64,000 nucleotides of DNA. Source: Climacium dendroides. Its lineage: Eukaryota; Streptophyta; Bryopsida; Hypnales; Climaciaceae. The position numbers and the translations under genes were made by a program. Below are positions 56,930-64,000 of the stretch, in pieces (positions within the stretch are counted from its first letter, which is position 1; each line of letters starts with the position of its first letter). The stretch is taken from positions 13,830,047 through 13,894,046 of the forward strand of contig OX467087.1 in assembly GCA_950106755.1 (NCBI GenBank), written 5' to 3'. Under the pieces are notes generated by a model that saw only the letters and a list, made by a program, of their open reading frames with translations, was not told the DNA's origin and made no database searches.

Positions 56930-57617
56930 GGCAAGCTAAAAATATATATAAAATAAAATAAAATATTATTTAAAAAATTAATTATTTTTTTTTATAAAAT
57001 TAACAAAAATAATAAATAAATACATAAAACTTTTGCACTAGGTCTTTTAGAGATTGTACTTGAGCGTTAGTGTCTTGTCTAGCATTCTCATTTCCATTTC
57101 CATCTTGCATACATATCTTGATGTTTATTTCTTTTGCAAATTCTTGATATATTGTAGAGTGAAAAGAGCATATAGCTATTGCACAAAAAGACATCCTGCA
57201 TTTACGAGTCTTCTAGTGCATTCAGTTGTTATTTCATTTTCCAAACTCATATAGAAATATATTCCTCAAAATTCATAAATAAAAGAATGCATGTGTTGAA
57301 AATATACAAAAAAAAATTCCGTTTTTGGTACATCCCATCTAGGGCAATATTCAAATTATTTCCAGTCAAAATGATCTAGCAATACTTGCTTTAAGCACAT
57401 CCATGTATTACAGATCCTTTAGATATGACTTAAACTCATATGGCTTATATTTCCACTTCTATTTTGAGTGACAAGGCTCACAATTTGTAACCATCATCAA
57501 TATCTTTCTAGAAAACACAACAAGTCCTAGACTATTTTGAGATACATATCATGGTAATGGATGGTCGACATTTTGCAAAAGAAGCTCCAGGAATTCCAAG
57601 AGGTTGTGGGCCTCACC
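56930..57617. other. AT-rich 3' part of the large Ty3 element
   Basis: After GTAGAGGGCAAGC (possible polypurine remnant) the sequence is AT-rich with no gene. I found no match to the 5' LTR, so this is probably the long non-coding spacer that Tat/Ogre elements have between pol and the 3' LTR. Confidence 0.4.
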
Positions 57618-58031
57618 TGTCACGACTACGTCGTTCCAAGGGACAAGGTCCCATGATGAAGAGAAAACGGAGCTTACTAGTAGAGGACAAGACGGTTATC
57701 TACGGTTAGTCGATTCAAGCTTGAACTTAAGCTCGGTGAGGGAGCAATGTCCCTCACTTGACATACGTTAATATAAGAAGTATTTCTAGTGATGATTGCT
57801 TTGTTTCAATGTCTCTTCGTGTTAAGTCTATGATTGTCTTCTAATGGAAGAGTGTGTTATTATGTTATGACGTATCATGATTGACCGCGTCTATATTATC
57901 ATTCCTTCTTAGATTATATTATATTGAGGGAGATATGAATTCGGGATGGTTGAATTGGAAAGTAGCAATCGGATTTGAAATCCGTTTGGAAGCATTAGCA
58001 GAATACTTGTTTTCGAATCCGAGTCCTAACA
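57618..58031 (+). repeat. 5' LTR of the chromovirus
   Basis: 414 bases, TGTCACGACTACG...GAGTCCTAACA. Confidence 0.95.
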
Positions 58032-58161
58032 TTATGTCAAGTCTTTGACTGCCCCTGCTTCCATGGTGGAAGAAGTTTGGTTGAACATGACTGACAATGG
58101 TAGACCAATCAATTTGAGGAAGTGGTTGCAATTTGTGGAGACAATCGTTTGGCCTTAAGTT

Positions 58162-59223
58162 ATGTCTCAAGAGAGGTCCAACGAGGAGGTGGCACAACCT
58201 GTGCCAGAAGGACTTGGGTCAGAATGGGTGAATTTCATCCAACAACAGGTGCAAGTTGTATTTGAAACTGCCATTCCTCATATTGTCCAACAAATTTCGG
58301 AGCGTGCGGTAAGCCGACTTGATCACATATCTACATCTAATCCTACGCGGTCGAAGTCGGAAGGACGTGATGGTGAAGACTTTGAGGGACGAGACTCTAA
58401 AGTTGCAACACCGGATAAATTTTATGGAAAGAAAGGCGGGGAGGTGTACAAATGGTTCGCCCAACTTCGTTTAGTGTTCCGAGGTAAGCCACATGCATAT
58501 CGATGTGATGAAGATAAAGTTGCCTATGCTTTGTCCTATATGAGCGGTGCAGCGCAGAACTGGGCGATGCCAATTCTTCAAGCATTGGACGAAGGACGAC
58601 CTCACAACTTATTGGTGGATTATAATGCGTTTCGAGAAGCAGTTATTGCCGTGTATGGAGAGATTGATCGTAAGGGCACAGCAGAAGATCGGCTCGGAAA
58701 AATTCGACAAACGGGATCGGTGGCGGCTTATATTTCCACATTTAACGAATATGCCGCACAAGTTGATTGGAATGAGCCAAGTTTGGTAGCAAGATTTCGT
58801 GGAGGATTAAAAGAAGAAATTCTTGACTCGATAGCTACTGCAGAAAATCAACCTCGCCAATTGCAAGAGTGGATGTCCATGGCCTCCCGGATCGATGAGC
58901 GCTTATGGTCGCGGCGACAGAATCGACGTACGCCGTTCCCCATTTCGCACTCAAAAGATCAGCCAAGTCGAATTCAACCCAATTTAGGGAATTCTGGCCC
59001 AGTACCAATGGAGATTGATGCCACTTCTACATCGACGGCCCTAGCAAAGACTGCAGCTGATCGTATGGAATACCAAAAACAAGGGAGGTGTTGGGGTTGC
59101 GGATTGCAAGGTCATGTGCGGGCTAGGTGCCCCACCAATCCTTCCAAACCCTACTCCCTTGCCGTTATTGGGGAAGAAGAAGGAGGATCAACCGGGCCGG
59201 GAAAAGGCCGAGCCCAGGACTGA
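58162..59223 (+). CDS. Chromovirus gag
   Basis: 353 codons from ATG at 58,162, starting MSQERSNEEVAQ. The retrotransposon gag core is at about residues 75-260 (DKFYGKKGGEVYKWFAQL, YALSYMSGAAQNWAMPIL, AYISTFNEYAAQVDW, RFRGGLKEEI). One zinc knuckle CWGCGLQGHVRARC follows near residue 311. It forms the retrotransposon particle. The frame overlaps the protease frame by about 97 bases in the -1 register, so protease and pol could be reached by -1 frameshifting. A plain mutation is equally possible, since many plant chromoviruses have a single gag-pol frame. Confidence 0.92.
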   Translation: MSQERSNEEVAQPVPEGLGSEWVNFIQQQVQVVFETAIPHIVQQISERAVSRLDHISTSNPTRSKSEGRDGEDFEGRDSKVATPDKFYGKKGGEVYKWFAQLRLVFRGKPHAYRCDEDKVAYALSYMSGAAQNWAMPILQALDEGRPHNLLVDYNAFREAVIAVYGEIDRKGTAEDRLGKIRQTGSVAAYISTFNEYAAQVDWNEPSLVARFRGGLKEEILDSIATAENQPRQLQEWMSMASRIDERLWSRRQNRRTPFPISHSKDQPSRIQPNLGNSGPVPMEIDATSTSTALAKTAADRMEYQKQGRCWGCGLQGHVRARCPTNPSKPYSLAVIGEEEGGSTGPGKGRAQD

Positions 59224-60230
59224 AGCCTTTTATTCGGTACCCGGGTACACATCAAACGGCGGCAAGCACAATCTCGAAAGGAGATTTGGTCGATGAATCT
59301 ACACTTCAACAATTACAACAATCCGATGAGATTGTATTACCACACTATTTACGTGCCACTACGGAGCCGGGAGCACATTTGACTATGGATGCTCGTGTCA
59401 ATTCGATTCCGACAACAACTTTAATTGATTCGGGCGCTACTGGCATCTTTATGCATCAAGATTTTGCTCAAAATTGTGGAGCACAAATACAATCTAAGAG
59501 GACTCCACGAGAAGTTCGAGTTATAGACGGGAGGGTAATTAACTCTGGACTTATCACCCATGAGGCAACATTTGAATTGGAAGTGGGAAATCACCGAAAA
59601 ATGATTGTGGCAGATCTCACAAACACGGGTCGCTATCATTGTATTTTGGGGACGCCTTGGCTTACTTGTCATGACCCCACCATTCGTTGGTCGCAACATC
59701 AGGTGATTTTCGACTCAAATTATTGTCAAAATCATTGCATCAAAGAAAATTTAGGAAAAAAGGACAACATTGTTCATGAAGCAGTTTTAGACCATGTACC
59801 AGGCCCTACAAGCCGGCAGCCTGTGCCGGGCCCTGCAGGCCGGCATCCGGTACCGAGCCCTGCTGGCCGGCATCCGGTACCGGGCCCTGCTGGCCGGCAT
59901 CTGGTACCGGGCCCCGGCCAGCCCGCCAGGCGCTCCGGCAGGCCGGCACAGTGGCCGCGCCAGCCCGGCAGGCCGGCGCAAGGGCCTGGCCAGCCCGGCA
60001 AGCCGGTGCAGGGGCTGGAAATACAAAGGCTGGAAATAAATTCCTGCAAAATAAAAAACAGCCATCTTCAAGAACAAATGCTTCTACTTGGGAAAAGGCA
60101 GGTGGAGTCAATACAAGCGTTCAAGATCAAAAATTCGACAAGTGAGTCAAAAGCGAACATCATCATTAGCTATTCCAAGCCATTCTTTTGTATCGGCCTT
60201 GGCATTCCGTCTCTCAGCGAAGGAAGCTGA
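59127..60230 (+). CDS. Chromovirus protease and linker
   Basis: The functional part begins after gag, about 59,225. The aspartic protease has TTTLIDSGATGIFMHQDF with the DSG active site near 59,430, and ILGTPWL (59,644), the second hallmark of the fold. A GC-rich Pro-Gly repeat linker follows (VPGPAGRHP units, 59,795-59,914, then GRPAQ/GQPG variants to about 60,015). The frame then leaves the RT frame, which resumes one register away at about 60,088. The protease cleaves the Gag-Pol polyprotein. The linker repeat is unlike the rest of the element and may be a late expansion that caused the frame loss. Confidence 0.85.
   Translation: MPHQSFQTLLPCRYWGRRRRINRAGKRPSPGLKPFIRYPGTHQTAASTISKGDLVDESTLQQLQQSDEIVLPHYLRATTEPGAHLTMDARVNSIPTTTLIDSGATGIFMHQDFAQNCGAQIQSKRTPREVRVIDGRVINSGLITHEATFELEVGNHRKMIVADLTNTGRYHCILGTPWLTCHDPTIRWSQHQVIFDSNYCQNHCIKENLGKKDNIVHEAVLDHVPGPTSRQPVPGPAGRHPVPSPAGRHPVPGPAGRHLVPGPGQPARRSGRPAQWPRQPGRPAQGPGQPGKPVQGLEIQRLEINSCKIKNSHLQEQMLLLGKRQVESIQAFKIKNSTSESKANIIISYSKPFFCIGLGIPSLSEGS
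59795..59914 (+). repeat. 27-bp GC-rich coding repeat
   Basis: Unit CGGGCCCTGCTGGCCGGCAT plus CCGGTAC, about four copies, encoding VPGPAGRHP. Minus-strand frames through it are shadows. Confidence 0.9.
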
Positions 60231-61186
60231 TTTATTTATTTTGGAGGTGTCAGAACTGGAAAAAAACAATATTACGGGAGAATTAGATTCCCAAATCCCA
60301 AAAGAATACCAAGACTTACAAGAGGTGTTTAGTGAAGAAGCCTCTAATGACTTGCCCAATCACAGTGGGTCGGATATGAAGGTGGAGTTCAAAGAGGGAC
60401 AAGAGCCCCGTAACACGGGATTGCGGCCTATGTCCCCCATGGAACTCGAGGAACTCCGACGATACCTTGAAGAAAATCTAGGCAAAGGGTGGATTCGCCG
60501 ATCCAAGTCTCCAGTTTCGGCCCCTATTGTATTTGCACGTAAAAAAGACGGATCCATCCGTGTTTGCGTGGACTATCGGAATTTAAACAAAGTCACGATA
60601 AGGAATCGGTACCCTCTTCCGCTAATCCCTGACTTAACTGATCGATTGGCTAGAGCCAAAATTTTTACAAAGCTTGATATAAGACAAGCTTATCATCAAG
60701 TGAGAATGGCAAAAGGCCATGAATTTAAAACGGTGTTTAAAACTCGTTACGGATTATTTGAGTACTTGGTCATGCCATTCGGGTTAACCAATGCTCCTGC
60801 TCAATTCCAAGCCCACATGCAGGGTATTTTTTATGACCTATTAGATATTTCCATTGTAATTTACTTGGATGATATTCTCATATTCTCAAAAACATTAGAA
60901 GAACACAAAGCAATTGTGCGAGAAGTACTTCAACGGTTGCTGCATCATCGTCTTTACGCTAAAAATTTCCAAGTGCCAGTTTCATCAAAGTCGCGTGGAA
61001 TTCTTGGGCATGATGGTTTCGGAAAAAGGATTGGAAATGTGTAATGACAAGGTGCAAGCCATCCAGGAATGGCCCATTCCAAAATCCGTGAAAGAGGTTC
61101 AATCTTTCTTTGGGTTTGCTAATTTTTACCGGCGCTTCATCCATGATTATTCTAGAATTACTATGCCTCTTACTTCATTAACATGA
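60088..61186 (+). pseudogene. Chromovirus reverse transcriptase, frameshifted
   Basis: RT motifs in order: KGWIRRSKSPVSAPIVFARK, VDYRNLNKVTIRNRYPLPLI, KIFTKLDIRQAYHQVRM, LFEYLVMPFGLTNAPAQFQ and the catalytic IVIYLDDILIFSK (about 60,855). The frame changes at an A run (60,961-60,965), where one extra A makes the reading drop out. In the next register KISKCQFHQSRVEFLGMMVS and the thumb continue (VQSFFGFANFYRRFIHDY), then TGA at 61,184 before KDQRFEW. The TGA sits where an Arg or Lys is usual, compatible with a CGA to TGA change. The extra base could be a true mutation or a homopolymer sequencing error. Confidence 0.9.
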
Positions 61187-63427
61187 AAAGATCAACGGTT
61201 TGAATGGTCCTCTTCAACAGATGAAGCATTTAAAGAGCTAAGATCTCGGTTTACTAAGGCCCCGATATTAATTCACCCTAATTTTCAACTTCCTTTTGTC
61301 GTCGAAATAGATGCCTCAGATAGCGCTACAGGAGCTATTTTATCACAACGTGCAGAGGATGGGCATCTACACCCATGTGCCTATCGGAGCTCCAAAATGC
61401 AACCGGCAGAGAAGAACTACGACATATATGACAAAGAATTGCTTAGTATTGTACTTGCTTTTCAAGAATGGCGAGTCTATCTAGAAGGTTCACCACACAT
61501 AATTCGAGTGATTTCGGACCATAAAAATTTGGAACACTTCCTAACAACGAAACAATTAAACCGACGACAAGCACGGTGGTCCGAGCAACTCTCGGCATTC
61601 AACTTCGAAATCCATCATCGGCCGGGGGTACTAAATGGCCGTGTTGATATGCTTTCAAGACGTCCCGATATATTATTAGACTCATCGGAAGAAACCAAGC
61701 CCCTACTAAAATTAGCAACAATGGAGGCCTGTGATCTCATTTGGACTGATGCTAAAATCATTCAACACATAAAACGGGCTATGAGAGAGGATATCTCACT
61801 TAAGCCAATACTGGCATTCTTTATAAATGACCCCGACCGAGCTCCAATGAATATTCGTCGACGGTTTCAAGATTATAAGATTAAAGACGGATTACTCTAT
61901 TTTCGGGATACAATTTATGTACCAGATGATGATGAGATACAACGACAAATACTACGCTCCCGACATGATGCACCTGCGGCAGGACATCAAGGTAGAGCAA
62001 AAACTGTGGATTTGGTGTCAAGAACTTTTTATTGGCCAACATTTCGAAAATACGTGCATCGGTACGTTGATGGGTGTGATTTGTGCCAACGCTCGAAGCC
62101 CACTCATCATGCCCGGCATGGATTATTGCAACCCATTCCAGTGGCAGAGGCACCATGGAAACGGGTCACCGCCGATTTCATTGTCAAGTTGCCTAATAGC
62201 AATGGATCCGACTCCATTTTGGTGGTTGTAGACAAAAACACAAAATTGGCGCATTTTATTCTGACTACTGAAACAGTCGACGCTTTAGCAACTGCCAATC
62301 TATACCTTCACCATGTGTGGAAACATCATGGCATTCCAGAAGAAATCATATCCGACCGTAGGCTGGTATTCATTTCTAAATGTATGAAACGATTACATGA
62401 ACTCCTTCACATCCAACCGGCTTTGACAACGGCTTTCCACCCACAGTCTGATGGTCAAACAGAGAGGGTGAATCAGGTGCTGGAACAATTTCTTCGCATG
62501 TTCACAACCCGGCGACAAGATGACTGGTCAGACCTCCTCCCAATAGCAGAATTCGCTTACAACAATGCAATTCATTCAACAACAGGTCTTTCGCCGTTTT
62601 ATGCCATTTATGGGTACCACCCAGCATTATCCATTAGTACACCAACAACCTCAAGTGTTCCGGCGGCAGAAGACAGGATTCGACTTTTAAAAGAAATACA
62701 TGATGAGGTGAAGACTATGATCCAAATAGCGGGTGACCAAGCCAAGCTCAACTATGATCGACGAGTACAGCTACAACCATCATTTGTAATAGGAGACAAG
62801 GTTTTACTTCGACACGATAACATCTCTACAACTGCACCCACGAAAAAATTAGAAGCCAAGTTTTTGGGGCCTTTCCCCATTATTGCTAAACTCTCTGACT
62901 TGGTTTATCGACTTCGACTACCAAAGGCTCTTCGTATACACAATGTATTTCATGTATCACTTTTAGAGAGATATCGACCTGATACCATCTCAGGTCGACG
63001 ACAAAGACCACCACCACCCATTGTGACCCCGAAAGGTGACATGGAGTGGGAAGTGAATAGAATTTTGGATTCCCGGCGGGTAGGAAGATGGAGAAAACTC
63101 CAATACTTGGTAGCCTGGGAGGAATATGGGCCCGAAGAAAATTCCTGGGAACCGGCTGCAAATTTGCACAATGCTCCTGATGTGGTGGCTAATTTCCACA
63201 AGCGTCACCCACAAGCGGCCAAACCAAACGACTCAACGACACATCACCTACATGCCTTAAAAGGGGGGGATAATGTCACGACTACGTCGTTCCAAGGGAC
63301 AAGGTCCCATGATGAAGAGAAAACGGAGCTTACTAGTAGAGGACAAGACGGTTATCTACGATTAGTCGATTCAAGCTTGAACTTAAGCTCGGTGAGGGAG
63401 CAATGTCCCTCACTTGACATACGTTAA
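61187..63427 (+). CDS. Chromovirus RNase H, integrase and chromodomain
   Basis: An open frame of about 746 codons after the TGA. RNase H: VVEIDASDSATGAILSQ, EKNYDIYDKELL, VISDHKNLEHFL. Integrase: zinc end with H-D-A-P-A-A-G-H and CDLCQRSKPTHHA; catalytic acids in TADFIVKLP, EEIISDRRLVFIS and DGQTERVNQVLEQF; then the GPFPIIAKL C-terminal fold. The chromodomain follows: EWEVNRILDSRRVGRWRKLQYLVAW, EENSWEPAANL. Chromodomains direct insertion to heterochromatin. SDRRLVF departs from the usual SDRGxxF (G to R, P/T to L). The frame runs on past the polypurine tract and about 50 codons into the 3' LTR, stopping at 63,427. Confidence 0.93.
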   Translation, partial: KDQRFEWSSSTDEAFKELRSRFTKAPILIHPNFQLPFVVEIDASDSATGAILSQRAEDGHLHPCAYRSSKMQPAEKNYDIYDKELLSIVLAFQEWRVYLEGSPHIIRVISDHKNLEHFLTTKQLNRRQARWSEQLSAFNFEIHHRPGVLNGRVDMLSRRPDILLDSSEETKPLLKLATMEACDLIWTDAKIIQHIKRAMREDISLKPILAFFINDPDRAPMNIRRRFQDYKIKDGLLYFRDTIYVPDDDEIQRQILRSRHDAPAAGHQGRAKTVDLVSRTFYWPTFRKYVHRYVDGCDLCQRSKPTHHARHGLLQPIPVAEAPWKRVTADFIVKLPNSNGSDSILVVVDKNTKLAHFILTTETVDALATANLYLHHVWKHHGIPEEIISDRRLVFISKCMKRLHELLHIQPALTTAFHPQSDGQTERVNQVLEQFLRMFTTRRQDDWSDLLPIAEFAYNNAIHSTTGLSPFYAIYGYHPALSISTPTTSSVPAAEDRIRLLKEIHDEVKTMIQIAGDQAKLNYDRRVQLQPSFVIGDKVLLRHDNISTTAPTKKLEAKFLGPFPIIAKLSDLVYRLRLPKALRIHNVFHVSLLERYRPDTISGRRQRPPPPIVTPKGDMEWEVNRILDSRRVGRWRKLQYLVAWEEYGPEENSWEPAANLHNAPDVVANFHKRHPQAAKPNDSTTHHLHALKGGDNVTTTSFQGTRSHDEEKTELTSRGQDGYLRLVDSSLNLSSVREQCPSLDIR
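63259..63270 (+). other. Polypurine tract of the chromovirus
   Basis: AAAAGGGGGGGA three bases before the 3' LTR; primer site for plus-strand DNA synthesis. Confidence 0.85.
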
Positions 63428-63687
63428 TATAAGAAGTATTTCTAGTGATGATTGCTTCGTTTCAATGTCTCTTCGTGTTAAGTCTATGATTGTCTTCTAA
63501 TGGAAGAGTGTGTTATTATGTTATGACGTATCATGATTGACCGCGTCTATATTATCATTCCTTCTTAGATTAGGTTATATTGAGGGAGATATGAATTCGG
63601 GATGGTTGAATTGGAAAGTAGCAATCGGATTTGAAATCCGTTTGGAAACATTAGCAGAATACTTGTTTTCGAATCCGAGTCCTAACA
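63274..63687 (+). repeat. 3' LTR of the chromovirus
   Basis: 414 bases, same length as the 5' LTR with about five substitutions (near 63,361, 63,458, 63,573-63,574 and 63,649). Confidence 0.95.
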
Positions 63688-63692
63688 TCACC

Positions 63693-64000
63693 TGTGCCCA
63701 TCCCAAGAACAAAAACAAACCAATGTTTTGTTAGTGAGGTGCAACGGGTGTCTTCAGCCCACAAATGCTTATTATAGTCTTCACAAGTAATAAAAAAAAG
63801 CATACAAGAGCAAAATGAAACACTGTGACACAATCTATTATGCAACATAACGTGTAGAACCTGGTCATTAGTGGCTCGCTGTGAGGACGCCATGATTCCT
63901 GGGTTTAGCTTTCAGGGACAAAAGAAACAGGCTAGAGCAACTTTACTAAAGTTTGGTTAAAATTACTCCGACAACACTAACCCTTGTGGTCGGGTATTCT
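63693..64000. other. Unassigned sequence after the chromovirus
   Basis: Continues the pre-insertion sequence (GGGCCTCACC joined to TGTGCCCATCCC). No gene or repeat was recognised before the window ends. Confidence 0.3.

Larger units (their letters stand above)
33883..56930 (+). mobile_element. Large Tat/Athila/Ogre-like Ty3 retroelement, nested host
   Basis: The left edge is at 33,883, where duplicated host sequence breaks and TG begins. A long LTR ends CTCACA at 36,330, followed by an Asp-type primer binding site. Then come two extra ORFs, gag, protease, RT, RNase H and integrase, all decayed. CACTA (38,186-40,055), Mutator-like (40,789-44,973) and TG...CA (46,697-53,291) insertions break gag and the gag-protease border. 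After integrase comes AT-rich non-coding DNA. The 3' LTR was not found and may lie beyond the window, so the right end given is only the end of recognisable pol. Confidence 0.8.
57618..63687 (+). mobile_element. Complete chromodomain Ty3 retrotransposon (chromovirus)
   Basis: 6,070 bases with 414-base LTRs and an exact TCACC duplication (57,613-57,617 and 63,688-63,692). Order: gag, protease, RT, RNase H, integrase, chromodomain. The LTRs differ at about five positions by eye, so insertion is recent. It is nevertheless defective: a one-base gain in an A run at 60,961-60,965 and a TGA at 61,184-61,186 break RT/RNase H. Confidence 0.95.

Noticed and set aside
57000..57617. 3' LTR of the large Ty3 element
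   Set aside because: Compared by eye with 33,883-36,330 and no shared sequence was found, so it was not called.
59774..60111. Pro/Ala/Gly-rich frames on the minus strand at the 27-bp repeat
   Set aside because: Shadow translations of the GC-rich repeat in the protease-RT linker.

Overview
The window looks like nuclear DNA of a land plant. It holds a two-exon BURP-domain gene with a signal peptide, four intronless class I small heat shock protein (sHSP) genes, plant-type LTR retrotransposons (copia, a Tat/Athila/Ogre-like Ty3 element and a chromodomain Ty3 element), and long AT-rich repeats. No prokaryotic operon, rRNA or tRNA gene was seen. The chromodomain element reminds me of the Tcn1-like chromoviruses reported from mosses and lycophytes, so a seed-free plant is possible, but I cannot fix the species.

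Layout. From 1 to about 5.3 kb is the gene-like BURP locus and unassigned flank. From 5.3 to 10.8 kb is AT-rich repeat DNA without a gene. From 10.8 to 33.9 kb is a tandemly amplified sHSP array. Each unit is an AT-rich upstream module, a short GC-richer promoter with heat shock element (HSE) and TATA box, the sHSP ORF and a conserved 3' UTR. The four promoters have diverged. Copy 1 is intact. Copy 2 has a rearranged copia element between HSE and TATA box and an N-terminal deletion in the protein. Copy 3 has lost the HSE core and has a solo LTR plus another repeat at its TATA box. Copy 4 keeps the HSE but lost the TATA segment. Because the units are paralogous, two small transposons inside them can be compared with an empty site in the sister unit.

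From 33.9 kb to at least 56.9 kb lies one large Tat/Athila/Ogre-like Ty3 element with an Asp-type primer binding site, ORFs before gag, a gag with four zinc knuckles, and a decayed pol. It was hit by three unrelated insertions, each with a target-site duplication (TSD). They are a 1.87-kb non-autonomous CACTA element (TTA), a 4.19-kb Mutator-like element (GGTCCTTTT) that itself contains a 151-bp CACTA foldback (TTT), and a 6.6-kb CCGG-rich element with TG...CA ends (CTTGG). Removing these insertions on paper joins the flanking coding frames. A complete young chromovirus (57,618-63,687; TSD TCACC; LTRs differing at about five sites) follows.

The least familiar object is the 6.6-kb TG...CA element. 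It carries two diverged, same-strand paralogous genes, antisense to the host retroelement, each with its own TATA-like box. The six in-frame stops I traced in them before one of the genes reaches a TAA are all TAG. Its class could not be assigned.
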